NCBI GenBank assembly: GCA_947168825.1
Contig: CAMVNH010000003.1
Location: forward strand, 37,180-101,179
Source: an uncultured Candidatus Saccharibacteria bacterium
GTDB taxonomy: Bacteria; Patescibacteriota; Saccharimonadia; Saccharimonadales; Saccharimonadaceae
Length of the DNA stretch: 64,000 nucleotides
Direction of reading: 5' to 3'
How positions within the stretch are numbered: the first letter of the stretch is position 1; each line of letters starts with the position of its first letter. Both the position numbers and the translations under genes were made by a program. The notes under the pieces are model-generated. The model was not told the origin of the DNA and ran no database searches. It was given only the letters and a program-made list of their open reading frames with translations. This document shows, one piece after another, positions 28,395 through 37,581 of the stretch.

Positions 28395-28422
28395 GGCCGG
28401 CTCTAGCAGCCGGCCACTTTTT
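28395..28422 (+). terminator. terminator of the hypothetical gene
   Basis: GGCCGGCT-ctagc-AGCCGGCC followed by ACTTTTT. Confidence 0.85.
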
Positions 28423-28424
28423 AT

Positions 28425-28432
28425 GTTATAAT
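28425..28432 (+). promoter_or_regulatory. extended -10 of mnmA
   Basis: TGTTATAAT ends 7 nt before the mnmA ATG. Confidence 0.55.
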
Positions 28433-28439
28433 ATTAATT

Positions 28440-29459
28440 ATGAAAACAGTTTATCTTGGTATGTCTGGCGGCGTTGATAGCTCGCTCTCCGCTGTACTCT
28501 TAAAAGAGCAGGGCTACCATGTTGTTGGCGTTTATATGAAGAACTGGTCCAAAGATCTTCCGGGCATGAAGTGTCCCTGGGCGACTGATCTTGCCGATGC
28601 CAAGCGCGTAGCAGTAAAACTCGACCTCGATTTCAAAGTTTTTGATTTTGAATCCGAATATAAACAAAAAGTTGTAGATTACATGCTTGAAGAGTTTAGA
28701 AAGGGCCACACTCCAAACCCTGATATCATGTGTAACCAGGAAATTAAGTTTAAACTTTTCTATGAAACCGCAAGGGAACAAGGCGCCGATTTAATTGCTA
28801 CTGGACACTATGCACAAATTAAAAATGGCGATCTATGTAAGGCTGTTGATAGTAACAAAGATCAGACCTATTTCCTCTACCGCATCTCTGAGGATGCGAT
28901 TAATCATACGATTTTTCCAATCGGACATTTATTAAAGCCAGAAGTCAAACGCCTTGCTGCCGAAAAAGGTCTGGACAATGCCTACAAAAAGGAGTCTATG
29001 GGCGTCTGTTTTGTTGGCGACGTCGGCATGGATGACTTTTTGCACGAATATTTTGAGACCAATCCAGGGCCAATCGTCGAGGAAGAGACCGGCAGGGAAC
29101 TTGGTACTCACGATGGCGCAATTTTTTACACGCTCGGTCAGCGACACGGTTTAAATCTCGGCGGTGGTCTCCCATACTACGTCGTTCGAAAAGATATTGA
29201 AAAAAATATTGTCTTCGTTTCTAAAAATCTTAACGCCACCGGGCTCTGGACGAACGAACTTTCGCTCGAAGATATCATTATCCGCGGCGAAGCGCCATCT
29301 AAGATTGACGTCCGCTTGCGCCACCGCGCACCACTTATTCCGGCCACCTTCGCTGGCGACAAGTTACTCTTTGCTCAGCCAATCAAACGTCCTGCCGTAG
29401 GTCAGTCTGCTGTGTTTTACAGTGGCGACGTATGTGTTGGTGGCGGAATTATAAGATAA
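28440..29459 (+). CDS. mnmA: tRNA 2-thiouridylase MnmA
   Basis: MnmA thiolates U34 of tRNA-Lys, -Glu and -Gln; tRNA-Lys(UUU) and tRNA-Glu(UUC) are encoded in this window. The PP-loop GMSGGVDSS is at residues 7-15. The catalytic cysteines are visible in NPDIMCN and MGVCFVGD, and GTHDGAIFYTLGQRHGL is typical. The length of 339 aa is normal. Confidence 0.95.
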   Translation: MKTVYLGMSGGVDSSLSAVLLKEQGYHVVGVYMKNWSKDLPGMKCPWATDLADAKRVAVKLDLDFKVFDFESEYKQKVVDYMLEEFRKGHTPNPDIMCNQEIKFKLFYETAREQGADLIATGHYAQIKNGDLCKAVDSNKDQTYFLYRISEDAINHTIFPIGHLLKPEVKRLAAEKGLDNAYKKESMGVCFVGDVGMDDFLHEYFETNPGPIVEEETGRELGTHDGAIFYTLGQRHGLNLGGGLPYYVVRKDIEKNIVFVSKNLNATGLWTNELSLEDIIIRGEAPSKIDVRLRHRAPLIPATFAGDKLLFAQPIKRPAVGQSAVFYSGDVCVGGGIIR

Positions 29460-29486
29460 AAAAGCGGGCCGCTTGCGCGGCCCTAA
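29458..29486 (-). terminator. bidirectional terminator between mnmA and the secreted protein
   Basis: GGGCCGC-ttgc-GCGGCCC with an A-run on the left. The minus-strand copy ends in a T-run, so it best serves the convergent minus-strand gene. Confidence 0.8.
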
Positions 29487-29500
29487 TATTGAGGTGGAAT

Positions 29501-30514
29501 TTAGTTATAGTAGTTGGCTGGATTCTTAATCAAATCTTTGACGCCGTCTCCGCTAACTACTTTCTTGCCTTGCTTGAATACCTGTTTATTACTCTTCTGG
29601 ACATGTGTAAATGTGAATGTCCAGTAAGAAGTGCCTTCCGAAGGCTTACCTTTGTAAGTAACCTTTGTAACTACCTTGTTAGAGTTGCTAGATTTCCGCA
29701 CATAAGTGTACTTAGTCCAGCCGTTAGCCTTGGCCAACTCATCTAACTTCTTCAGATTCTTATAGGCTTTCTTCTCTAAACTGGTTGTCCTTTTCAGATC
29801 CGAAAGTTTATAAGAGGGCTCAACAGTTACTGTGTTTTCGGAATTGCCAGAACCCGAGTCCGAATTATTGGAATCAGTATTTGTATTTCCTGATCCTGTA
29901 TTCGTGCTCGTTCCAGAATTTCCGCTAGGAGAAACAGGCTTCTCCGTTACAGTTGTCAATGTCCCGAAGGTAACTCCTGATACACTGTAGCTCGTCAGCG
30001 ACATCGTTGTCGCTTCGGAAACTACATATTGGTTACCAGATACACCATACTTTACCACCTTAATTGCCGATGGTGTAGTATAATGCTTCTCGATCAGTAG
30101 GTTGTTATTATAAATGGATATCTCGCGACCATTAGAGGTCATCATGGATGCCCCAACCCACTTACTGGTTAAGGTCTGAAGTTCGTTTACTGGGGTGGAA
30201 ATTTCCACCGTTGTATTATTCGAACTATCGGACTTATATGACCAGCGAGCAACTCCGTTCGTCAACACGGCGTCACCATTCCCCTTATCATATGTAAAGG
30301 TGATAGCTTTAGTAACGGTTCCGTTTTCTACAACGTTTATCGTATATTTAGTAACGTTACCGTTCACCGTGCTACTCATCACGCCGCTCTCAGAAGTCGT
30401 TGTCCTTTCGGTCGAAATGACCTCCGTCACAGTATTCGCTGCCTGAGCCTGTACGGGTACGAAGTTTACAGTTACCATGAGCGCTACAAAAGTAGCAAAT
30501 AATTTCTTTAACAT
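29501..30514 (-). CDS. secreted protein, unknown
   Basis: The 337-aa product has a clear signal peptide (MLKKLFATFVALMVTVNFVPVQAQAA). Residues about 27-200 are a Thr/Ser/Val-rich beta region, about 200-232 a low-complexity Ser/Asn/Gly/Thr linker, and about 233-337 a small basic C-terminal domain (KNLKKLDELAKANGWTKYTY... GTSYWTFTFTHVQKSNKQVFKQGKKVV). There is no anchor, so it is probably released or wall-associated. I recognise no family. GAGGAGG precedes the ATG. Confidence 0.65.
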   Translation of the reverse strand: MLKKLFATFVALMVTVNFVPVQAQAANTVTEVISTERTTTSESGVMSSTVNGNVTKYTINVVENGTVTKAITFTYDKGNGDAVLTNGVARWSYKSDSSNNTTVEISTPVNELQTLTSKWVGASMMTSNGREISIYNNNLLIEKHYTTPSAIKVVKYGVSGNQYVVSEATTMSLTSYSVSGVTFGTLTTVTEKPVSPSGNSGTSTNTGSGNTNTDSNNSDSGSGNSENTVTVEPSYKLSDLKRTTSLEKKAYKNLKKLDELAKANGWTKYTYVRKSSNSNKVVTKVTYKGKPSEGTSYWTFTFTHVQKSNKQVFKQGKKVVSGDGVKDLIKNPANYYN

Positions 30515-30536
30515 AGTTCTTCCTCCTCTAAAAGTG

Positions 30537-30553
30537 CCTGGGTGATACCCAGG
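30537..30553 (-). promoter_or_regulatory. hairpin in the 5' leader of the secreted-protein gene
   Basis: CCTGGG/CCCAGG with a 5-nt loop lies in the leader between promoter and ribosome site. It may protect or regulate the mRNA. Confidence 0.35.
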
Positions 30554-30587
30554 GTAAAAGTCTACTGGTTACCACCTCAATACCCTC

Positions 30588-30616
30588 ATTATAGCACACA
30601 TGCTTAAAAAAGTCAA
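30588..30616 (-). promoter_or_regulatory. promoter of the secreted-protein gene
   Basis: On the minus strand TTGACT, 17 nt, and TATAAT preceded by TGC; a leader of nearly 70 nt follows. Confidence 0.65.
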
Positions 30617-30666
30617 TATTAAAACGTCAACTTTTGCAAAAAGTCAAAACCTGATATAATGGAGTA

Positions 30667-32553
30667 ATGAATGCAAACGAAATCCGTCAAAAATACTTAA
30701 ATTTTCAGAAATCAAAAGGGCATATCGAAATTCCTCCTGCACCTCTCGTACTCGAAAATGACCCCACTACCCTTTTCACCGGTGCCGGTATGCAGCCACT
30801 TCTCCCTTATCTCCTCGGTAAAAAACACGAAAAAGGCACTCGACTCACTGATTCCCAGCCATGCTTGAGATTACAGGATATCGAAGACGTCGGTGATCCT
30901 CGTCATACCACGGTTTTCGAAATGCTTGGCAACTGGTCCCTTGGCGATTACTTCAAAAAGGAACAGATTGAAAACTATTTCGAATTTCTGACCCAGGTTA
31001 TCGGTCTTGACCCTGAGAAAATCTTCGTCACCTGCTTTATTGGTAATGAAAAATACGGTATCCCGAAGGACGACGAAGCTGCTAATATCTGGCAAAAAGT
31101 CTTTGAAAATGCTGGCGTCGAGGCTAAGATTGTCGAAATCGACACTGCCGAAAACGGCGACAAGCGAGGAATTAAGCCCGGCGAGCGCATTTTCTTCTAC
31201 AACGACAAGGAAAACTGGTGGTCCAGAGGTGGCGGTATCGAAGATACGCCAATCGGCGATCCTTGCGGTCCAGATTCGGAGGTCTTCTATGATTTCGGCG
31301 AAGACAAGCAAGATGTTGAAAAATACGGAAAGTCCCACCCCGCCTCTGACGGCGCACGCTTTATGGAAATCGGTAATCAAGTTTTCATGCAATATCGTCG
31401 CAACGAAGACGGCACTTTCTCAGAATTAGAGCACAAGAACGTTGACTTCGGCGGCGGTTTGGAGCGCCTTGCGGCTGCTTCTATCGGTAGTTTTGATGTC
31501 TTCAAAATCTCCCTTATGCGCCCAATTATCGAAAAACTAGAATCGCTCTCGAATAAATCCTACGAAAACAACACTGACGAGATGCGTATTATTGCAGATC
31601 ATCTAAGAGGCGCCTACCTCTTAGCCGCTCAGGGGCTTACCCCTTCGAACAAAGCTCAGGGTTATGCCATGCGCCGCTTGATTCGTCGTGCAATTTTAAA
31701 AGCTTTGGATCTCGGCATTGCTCAGGACTTCTTAAAAGAGACAATCAAGCCCATCGCTACCGAATACGAATCTCTCCCTAATTACATTTTGACTAATCGT
31801 GACGGCGCTCTTGATGTTCTTGAAAAAGAGGAACGCACCTTCCGCCAAACTCTAAGCAAAGGCCTAAAAGAGATGCATAAGATGGTTGGCCGTGATGCCG
31901 ACGGTGTTTTGAGTGGCGAAGATCTTTTCAAACTTCAGGACACCTACGGCTTCCCATTAGAGCTCTCTGTCGAGGAGGCCTTCCACCAGAATATTCCACT
32001 TTCAAAAGATTACCAGCAAGAATTTAGCGCCGCCCTCGAAGAACAGCGTAACCGTAGCAAAACTGCAAGCAAAGGCATGTTTAAGGGTGGTCTCGAGGAC
32101 CACAGTGAAATGAGCACAAAATATCATACCGCGACCCATCTTCTTCTTGCCGCTCTCCAGAAGCATATTGATAAAAATATTTCGCAGAAGGGTAGCAACA
32201 TCACCCCTGAACGCATGCGTCTCGACTTTAATATCGACCATAAGCTCACGTCTGAAGAACTAAAAGTCGTCGAGGACCAGGTAAACGATTGGATTAAAGA
32301 GGATCTAAAAGTGGAATTCGCCGAATACGACAAAGATTTCGCAAAAAATGAGCTGAAGGCACACGGTTCATTCTGGGATCGTTATCCTGAAAAAGTTACC
32401 GTCTACACTATCGGCGACTCTAAAAACCCGGCTTCGCGCGAAGTCTGTGGTGGTCCTCACGTCGAAAACACTGGTATTCTTGGCAAATTCCACATTAAAA
32501 AAGAAGAATCTAGCTCCGCCGGTGTTCGTCGCATAAAAGCCGTGCTTGAATAA
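30667..32553 (+). CDS. alaS: alanyl-tRNA synthetase, lacking the C-Ala domain
   Basis: AlaRS charges tRNA-Ala. The catalytic core (TGAGMQPLLPYLLG, FEMLGNWSLGDYFKKE, NVDFGGGLERLAA) and the editing domain zinc/active-site motifs (HTATHLLLAAL and CGGPHV) are present. At 628 aa the protein stops right after the editing domain, whereas most bacterial AlaRS have about 870 aa with a C-Ala/DHHA1 region. TGATATAAT ends 6 nt before the ATG. Confidence 0.96.
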   Translation: MNANEIRQKYLNFQKSKGHIEIPPAPLVLENDPTTLFTGAGMQPLLPYLLGKKHEKGTRLTDSQPCLRLQDIEDVGDPRHTTVFEMLGNWSLGDYFKKEQIENYFEFLTQVIGLDPEKIFVTCFIGNEKYGIPKDDEAANIWQKVFENAGVEAKIVEIDTAENGDKRGIKPGERIFFYNDKENWWSRGGGIEDTPIGDPCGPDSEVFYDFGEDKQDVEKYGKSHPASDGARFMEIGNQVFMQYRRNEDGTFSELEHKNVDFGGGLERLAAASIGSFDVFKISLMRPIIEKLESLSNKSYENNTDEMRIIADHLRGAYLLAAQGLTPSNKAQGYAMRRLIRRAILKALDLGIAQDFLKETIKPIATEYESLPNYILTNRDGALDVLEKEERTFRQTLSKGLKEMHKMVGRDADGVLSGEDLFKLQDTYGFPLELSVEEAFHQNIPLSKDYQQEFSAALEEQRNRSKTASKGMFKGGLEDHSEMSTKYHTATHLLLAALQKHIDKNISQKGSNITPERMRLDFNIDHKLTSEELKVVEDQVNDWIKEDLKVEFAEYDKDFAKNELKAHGSFWDRYPEKVTVYTIGDSKNPASREVCGGPHVENTGILGKFHIKKEESSSAGVRRIKAVLE

Positions 32554-32581
32554 AAAAACACAAGCATGTTATAATGGAAAT

Positions 32582-33016
32582 ATGAAACATCGCAAATTCT
32601 TTCAATTTTCACCAATCGCTCGTAAAATCGCTATTGGTGTAGTTATTATCTCTATTCTCGCCGTTGCCGGCTACCTTTTCGCCGCCAACTATTTCGCCCC
32701 AGAAAAAATGGCACATCGTGAATTAGAGAAAATCTCCAGAGACTACTACGAGAACTTCTTTTATGACAATTTTGTAGCTCGGCTTACCGGAGACCAAAAG
32801 CAGGCCGAATTCGAAAAATACACCGAAAATGGCTTCCCGCGCGTCTATCTACGCGAGCTCTTCCTCTACGACAATGAAAAACATGCCGATTCTAAACAGT
32901 ATTTCAAATATCAAGACTACACCTGCAACACTGATCAAACTTATGTCACCTTCTACCCGACCGCTCCGTTCGGTGACAGAGACTATCGTATCGAATACAA
33001 CTACAGCTGCGAATAA
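32582..33016 (+). CDS. single-pass membrane protein, unknown
   Basis: The 144-aa product has a basic N-terminus, one membrane helix (about residues 16-37) and an extracytoplasmic domain with two Cys near the C-terminus (DYTCNTDQTYVTF and YNYSCE) that could form a disulfide. I recognise no family. The start is ATG 32582, 6 nt after TGTTATAAT; the longer ORF-track start precedes the promoter. Confidence 0.6.
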   Translation: MKHRKFFQFSPIARKIAIGVVIISILAVAGYLFAANYFAPEKMAHRELEKISRDYYENFFYDNFVARLTGDQKQAEFEKYTENGFPRVYLRELFLYDNEKHADSKQYFKYQDYTCNTDQTYVTFYPTAPFGDRDYRIEYNYSCE

Positions 33017-33023
33017 AGACCAC

Positions 33024-33043
33024 AAAAAAGAGCCAAATGGCTC
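33024..33043 (-). terminator. terminator of tRNA-Glu
   Basis: On the minus strand GAGCC-attt-GGCTC followed by six Ts. Confidence 0.75.
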
Positions 33044-33057
33044 AAATTCTGATTCAA

Positions 33058-33132
33058 TGGTGATCTCGGCGGGAGTCGAACCCGCGTTGACGGGATGAAA
33101 ACCCGTTGTACTAACCGTTATACTACGAGACC
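33058..33132 (-). tRNA. tRNA-Glu(UUC)
   Basis: Acceptor GGTCTCG/CGAGATC with one G-U pair, anticodon stem-loop ACGGG-TTTTCAT-CCCGT with anticodon TTC, and an encoded CCA; 75 nt. Confidence 0.97.
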
Positions 33133-33298
33133 GAGTGAGGAAAAACAAGCGAAAGCTTGCTTTTACCTTGTTTTAACGAACGAGGTTTCGAAGCCGAAGG
33201 CTACGAGATCGAGCTGTATACTACCCCATTATATCAGAAAGCCTCGCACAAATCAACCCTATAAACCCTGAAAAGTTTATGTTATAATGAAAAACAAT

Positions 33299-34732
33299 AT
33301 GAGTAAACAACTTTTTAAACGTACCAAGATTTTGGCCACGATTGGCCCATCCGTATTTACGGAGGAGAAGATTAATGAATTGATTATAGCTGGCGTGAAC
33401 GGTTGTCGTTTAAATTTTTCGCATGGCGATTATACTGAACGCGACCAGCAGATTGCCTGGATTAGACAAGCTGCCGAGAAGAAAGGCCGCTCGGTTGCGA
33501 TTTTACAAGATTTACAGGGTCCAAAAATCCGTCTCGGCAAACTCAAAGATGACAAGATGGATGTTAAAGCTGGCGACGAGCTAATTTTAGACCATGCAGT
33601 AACAGAGCACGATGGCAGTAACCGTCTTCCGGTCCAGTACAACCTCGCCGAAAAAGCCAAGGTTGGCGAGCCTATCTTTATCTTTGATGGCAAAATCAAA
33701 ACTCATGTCACCGCTATCGAGAGCTCGACCGCGATCAAAGTTAAAGTTGAGAATGACGGTTTCATCATGAGCCGCAAAGGCTTAAATCTTCCTGACACCG
33801 ATTTTGCCGGTGATATCATCACGGAAAAAGATATGGCCGACATCGAGTTTGGTGCAAGTCGCGATTTTGACTATGTCGCGCTTAGCTTTGTTCAGTCCGC
33901 TCAGGACATTGAAAAATTACGCCAAATTTTGCTTTCTCACGGATCTACTGCTCAGATTATCGCAAAAATTGAGACTAAAAAAGCTATTGAGAGTGACGAG
34001 GCTATGGAGGCTATCGTCGAAGCTACCGATGGCATCATGGTTGCACGCGGCGATATGGCAGTCGAAGCTGGCGCCGAAGTTGTACCTATTGTTCAGAGAA
34101 AATTGATTTCTCTTTGTCGTAAACACTCCAAGCTCTGTATTGTCGCCACTCAGATGATGGGTTCTATGGTTGATAATCCCGAGCCTTCTCGTGCCGAAGT
34201 TTCCGACGTGGCGAATGCCGTGATTCAGGGCGCCGACGCAGTCATGCTCTCGGACGAGACTGCAAATGGTCAGTATCCGATTGAGGCAGTTCAAGCTATG
34301 AAAAAAGTTATTCTCTATACCCAGAACAATTCTCACGTCCGCCAAGTCGATGAGGTCTCTGGCGACTTTAAGAGCTATGATGCTATTTCTGACGCCGTTG
34401 CTCGTTTAGCTGAAAAAATCGAGGCTGACGTCATCGTTTGTCAGACTGCTACCGGTTCTACCGCTTCGGCTATTGCTGCGCAACGTCCAAACGTACCGAT
34501 TATCACAGTAACTAGCAACCAACGTGTTGCCGGCCAGCTAGCCTTAACCTATGCCAACTCTGCCTTTGTCCGCCCTTACACCCCTACTTACGGCCTTGAT
34601 TTGGCTCAAGACCTGAAATCTGCTGGCTACCTGCAGCTTAGCGACGGCCAGGATCAGCTCACGGCCGTGATTGTTTCCGGACATAAAAACCGCATTGGCG
34701 GTACCGATACTATCCAAATCGTTAAAATCTAG
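33299..34732 (+). CDS. pyk: pyruvate kinase
   Basis: Pyruvate kinase makes ATP and pyruvate from phosphoenolpyruvate. The N-terminal KILATIGPS, the substrate/metal motifs VALSFVQS, IAKIETKKAIE, GIMVARGDMAVE, ATQMMGSM and SDETANGQYP are visible, followed by a C-terminal regulatory domain; 477 aa. ATG 33299 is preferred because ATG 33287 overlaps the -10 box. It forms an operon with pgk 18 nt downstream, and eno lies elsewhere in the window. Confidence 0.97.
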   Translation: MSKQLFKRTKILATIGPSVFTEEKINELIIAGVNGCRLNFSHGDYTERDQQIAWIRQAAEKKGRSVAILQDLQGPKIRLGKLKDDKMDVKAGDELILDHAVTEHDGSNRLPVQYNLAEKAKVGEPIFIFDGKIKTHVTAIESSTAIKVKVENDGFIMSRKGLNLPDTDFAGDIITEKDMADIEFGASRDFDYVALSFVQSAQDIEKLRQILLSHGSTAQIIAKIETKKAIESDEAMEAIVEATDGIMVARGDMAVEAGAEVVPIVQRKLISLCRKHSKLCIVATQMMGSMVDNPEPSRAEVSDVANAVIQGADAVMLSDETANGQYPIEAVQAMKKVILYTQNNSHVRQVDEVSGDFKSYDAISDAVARLAEKIEADVIVCQTATGSTASAIAAQRPNVPIITVTSNQRVAGQLALTYANSAFVRPYTPTYGLDLAQDLKSAGYLQLSDGQDQLTAVIVSGHKNRIGGTDTIQIVKI

Positions 34733-34750
34733 TCTATTCTAAGGAGGTAA

Positions 34751-35815
34751 ATGAACGACAAACTGACTATTAAAGATGTAAAAATTCGTGGACAAAATGT
34801 ATTAGTGCGCACTGATTACAATGTGCCGATGAAAGACGGCCAAATTACTGATGACCTACGAATTCGGGCCAGTTTGCCGACTCTAGAATTCCTTCGTAAA
34901 AAAGGCGCTCGCCGCATTATCATCATATCTCATCTTGGTCGTCCAGAAGGGAAAAAAGTTCCAGAACTTTCGCTTCGCCCAGTAGCCGCTCGTCTTGCAG
35001 AGCTACTTCCAGACGCCAAAGTTAATTTTATCGATGATGTTGCCGGTCCGGACGTCGAAGAGGCTGTTGAAAAAACTTCTGTCGGCGGGATCCTCGTCCT
35101 TGAGAATCTGCGTTTCTTCCCAGGTGAAGAGGCCGACTCCTCTGATTTTGCCCGTGAAATTGCCGAATGTACCCATACTGACCTCTTCGTTCAGGATGGT
35201 TTTGCTGTCGTCCACCGCGCCCATGCCTCCACTGATGCTATCACTAGGGAAATGACCTCTGTTGCTGGTTTATTGCTTGAGAAAGAGCTTACTAACCTCT
35301 CTAAGCTAACCACCGCCCCTGTACACCCATTCCTAATCATTATTGGCGGTGCTAAAGTTGACGATAAACAACCCCTGATTGATAAATTTGGTAAAATTGC
35401 CGACAAAATCGCCGTAGGAGGCAAGATAGCCGCAGATGGCTATACCACCCCACTTTCGACTGTTTACGTCGCAGAGGACTTTGTAGACGCCTCTAAGCGC
35501 GATATTGGCGAAAAATCGACCGCAAAAATCGTCGAAATGGTCAAAAATGCCAAGACTGTTCTCTGGAACGGTACGCTCGGCCTCGTTGAAGAACCGGAAT
35601 ATGCTAAAAGTTCGACTATTGTCGCTGAGACTATCGGCCGCACCGAAGGTATCACCTCTGTAATATGCGGTGGCGACACGACTGGTTTTGTGGAAAATCT
35701 TGAAAAAACCGAGCCAGATTTGAAATTTTCACTTATTTCTACTGGTGGCGGAGCTGCTCTAGAATTCCTCTCTGGCGATCCTCTCCCTGGTGTTGAGGCC
35801 CTAGACGATAAATAG
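34751..35815 (+). CDS. pgk: phosphoglycerate kinase, short form
   Basis: PGK transfers phosphate from 1,3-bisphosphoglycerate to ADP. NVLVRTDYNVPM, IISHLGRPEG, VLENLRFFPGEE, GGAKVDDK, LWNGTLGLVE and the nucleotide-binding CGGDTTGF and STGGGAALEFLSG are present. At 354 aa it is about 40 residues shorter than usual, through shortened loops rather than a missing domain. AAGGAGG precedes the ATG; it is coupled to pyk. Confidence 0.96.
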   Translation: MNDKLTIKDVKIRGQNVLVRTDYNVPMKDGQITDDLRIRASLPTLEFLRKKGARRIIIISHLGRPEGKKVPELSLRPVAARLAELLPDAKVNFIDDVAGPDVEEAVEKTSVGGILVLENLRFFPGEEADSSDFAREIAECTHTDLFVQDGFAVVHRAHASTDAITREMTSVAGLLLEKELTNLSKLTTAPVHPFLIIIGGAKVDDKQPLIDKFGKIADKIAVGGKIAADGYTTPLSTVYVAEDFVDASKRDIGEKSTAKIVEMVKNAKTVLWNGTLGLVEEPEYAKSSTIVAETIGRTEGITSVICGGDTTGFVENLEKTEPDLKFSLISTGGGAALEFLSGDPLPGVEALDDK

Positions 35816-35856
35816 AATCTAGTATTTACTCTAAGAATCGTGCTATAATAAAAGAG

Positions 35857-36144
35857 ATGAAAATTACACGCGAGGAAATTGATCATCTGGCGATGCTTTC
35901 TAATTTTTCTCTTACAAACGAGGAAAGCGAGAGCTTGGGCCAGGATCTAGAAAATATTATTGGCTATATTTCTCAGCTTGATGAGCTTGATACTGAGGGG
36001 GTGGAGCCCACCTATCAAGTTTTCGAGATGGAGAATATCTGGCGCAGTGACGAAATTATGCCACAAGATGCGGACAGGGAAGAATTGCTAGCCCTAGCCC
36101 CAGAGTCACAGGATAATCAAATTAAAGTTCCAAAGGTTTTATAA
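35857..36144 (+). CDS. gatC: Asp/Glu-tRNA amidotransferase subunit C
   Basis: GatC stabilises the GatCAB complex that converts Glu-tRNA(Gln) and/or Asp-tRNA(Asn) to the cognate amidated forms. The 95-aa sequence has IDHLAMLSNFSLTNEE and LDTEGVEPTYQVFEMENIWRSDE, which identify the family. TGCTATAAT ends 7 nt before the ATG, so the gat operon begins leaderlessly. Confidence 0.9.
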   Translation: MKITREEIDHLAMLSNFSLTNEESESLGQDLENIIGYISQLDELDTEGVEPTYQVFEMENIWRSDEIMPQDADREELLALAPESQDNQIKVPKVL

Positions 36145-36227
36145 TGGACGAGGACTTAGAAAAATTACTCGAGTCCGAACGAACCGAAAATGAAAAGGAA
36201 GGTGACGAGCATGCAGATTGCTACTAA
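36144..36227 (+). CDS. possible coupling mini-ORF between gatC and gatA
   Basis: ATG overlaps the gatC stop (TAATG) and opens a 27-codon acidic frame that ends 14 nt inside gatA. It could carry ribosomes from gatC to gatA, whose own site is AAGGAAGGTG. No homology is evident. Confidence 0.3.
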   Translation: MDEDLEKLLESERTENEKEGDEHADCY

Positions 36228-37581
36228 AGAAGTTTCGGCGGTTGACATGGTTAAAACCGCTTTAGAAAAAGCTAAACGTTTCGAAAACTACAACATTTTC
36301 ATTAGCTTAAACGAAGAAAATGCTCTTAGGAAGGCTAAAGAAATCGACGAAAAAATCAAAAAAGGCGAAAATCCTGGTAGGCTCGCTGGCGTTCCTTATG
36401 CTTTAAAAGACAACTTTCTCAACCCCGAGGGAAACAGCACTGCCGCTAGTAAAATCCTCGAACCTCTTGGCTCTCCGATTACTGCTACTGCGGTTGAAAA
36501 ACTAGAAAAAGAAGGTGCCATCATGATAGGCCGCGCTAACCTTGATGCTTTTGCCCACGGGTCTTCGACCGAAAACTCATATTTTGGCCCAACCAAAAAC
36601 TCTAAAGATGAGGCTCGCGTTGCTGGTGGCTCATCTGGTGGCTCCGCCGTAGCCGTTGCTCTTGATATTGTTCAGTTTGCTACTGGTACTGATACTGGCG
36701 GATCTATTCGTCAGCCAGCCAGCTTTAACGGCGTCTTTGGTTTTAAGCCAACCTATGGCACAATTTCGCGCTATGGTGTGGTCGCTATGGCTAGCTCTAC
36801 CGATGTAATCGGCTTTTTCACCAAATCTGCCGATGACATGGACCTTCTAATGTCCATTTGTGCCGGTCAAGATCCTAAAGACATGACTACTCTTCCAGAT
36901 TACTACAACCAGACACCAGCTAAAGATGTAAAGAGAATTGGCGTGATTAAAGATTTCGACAACGATAAGGTCGCACCTGAAATTCGCGAAGCCCTTAAGT
37001 CTGAGGTCAAAAAGCTAGAGTCCAAAGGTTGTGAAATAGTCGAGCTCGATATGCCTACCTTAAAATACGCCCTCGCAGTCTATTATATTATTGTCCCTGC
37101 CGAGGTTAGTAGCAATCTTAGCCGCTATGATGGTATACGCTACGCTTATCGTAGTGACGACGCTAAAGACCTCGCAGACGTCTATAGCAAAACTAGAAAC
37201 GACGGCTTCATGCCAGAGAATAAGCGCCGCATCATGATTGGTAACTTTGTTCTTTCTTCTGGTTTCTATGATGCCTATTATCTTAAAGCCCAAAAGGCAC
37301 GCACTAAAATTATTGAAGAATACAGCAAAGCTTTTGAGAAGTGCGACTTCATTCTTACTCCAGTCGCGCCGAACCCAGCCTTTAAACTTGGCGAGAAGGT
37401 TAATGACCCAGTCTCCATGTACCTCGAGGATGTCATGAGCGTGCCGATTAACCTTGCTGGCCTACCGAGCCTATCGCTTCCTGTCGGCGAGACTAAAGAC
37501 GGTCTTTCTCTCGGCTTGCAGCTTATTGGCCCGAGGAGAAGTGATAAGAATATCCTCGCCTTTGCAAAGGAGCTAGCTTAA
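36211..37581 (+). CDS. gatA: Asp/Glu-tRNA amidotransferase subunit A
   Basis: GatA is the amidase that releases ammonia from glutamine. The Ser-cis-Ser-Lys triad is visible: LKDNF (Lys), GGSSGGSA and GTDTGGSIRQPA. The length from ATG 36211 is 456 aa. This start follows AAGGAAGGTG and gives the expected N-terminus (SAVDMVKTALEKAKRFENYNIFISL); the ORF-track start seven codons earlier precedes that site. The stop overlaps the next gene (TAATG). Confidence 0.95.
   Translation: MQIATKEVSAVDMVKTALEKAKRFENYNIFISLNEENALRKAKEIDEKIKKGENPGRLAGVPYALKDNFLNPEGNSTAASKILEPLGSPITATAVEKLEKEGAIMIGRANLDAFAHGSSTENSYFGPTKNSKDEARVAGGSSGGSAVAVALDIVQFATGTDTGGSIRQPASFNGVFGFKPTYGTISRYGVVAMASSTDVIGFFTKSADDMDLLMSICAGQDPKDMTTLPDYYNQTPAKDVKRIGVIKDFDNDKVAPEIREALKSEVKKLESKGCEIVELDMPTLKYALAVYYIIVPAEVSSNLSRYDGIRYAYRSDDAKDLADVYSKTRNDGFMPENKRRIMIGNFVLSSGFYDAYYLKAQKARTKIIEEYSKAFEKCDFILTPVAPNPAFKLGEKVNDPVSMYLEDVMSVPINLAGLPSLSLPVGETKDGLSLGLQLIGPRRSDKNILAFAKELA

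Noticed and set aside
33147-33163. CAAGC-gaaa-GCTTG hairpin as a terminator of the 32582 gene
   Set aside because: The hairpin is real, but tRNA-Glu lies between it and the gene on the other strand, so its owner is unclear.
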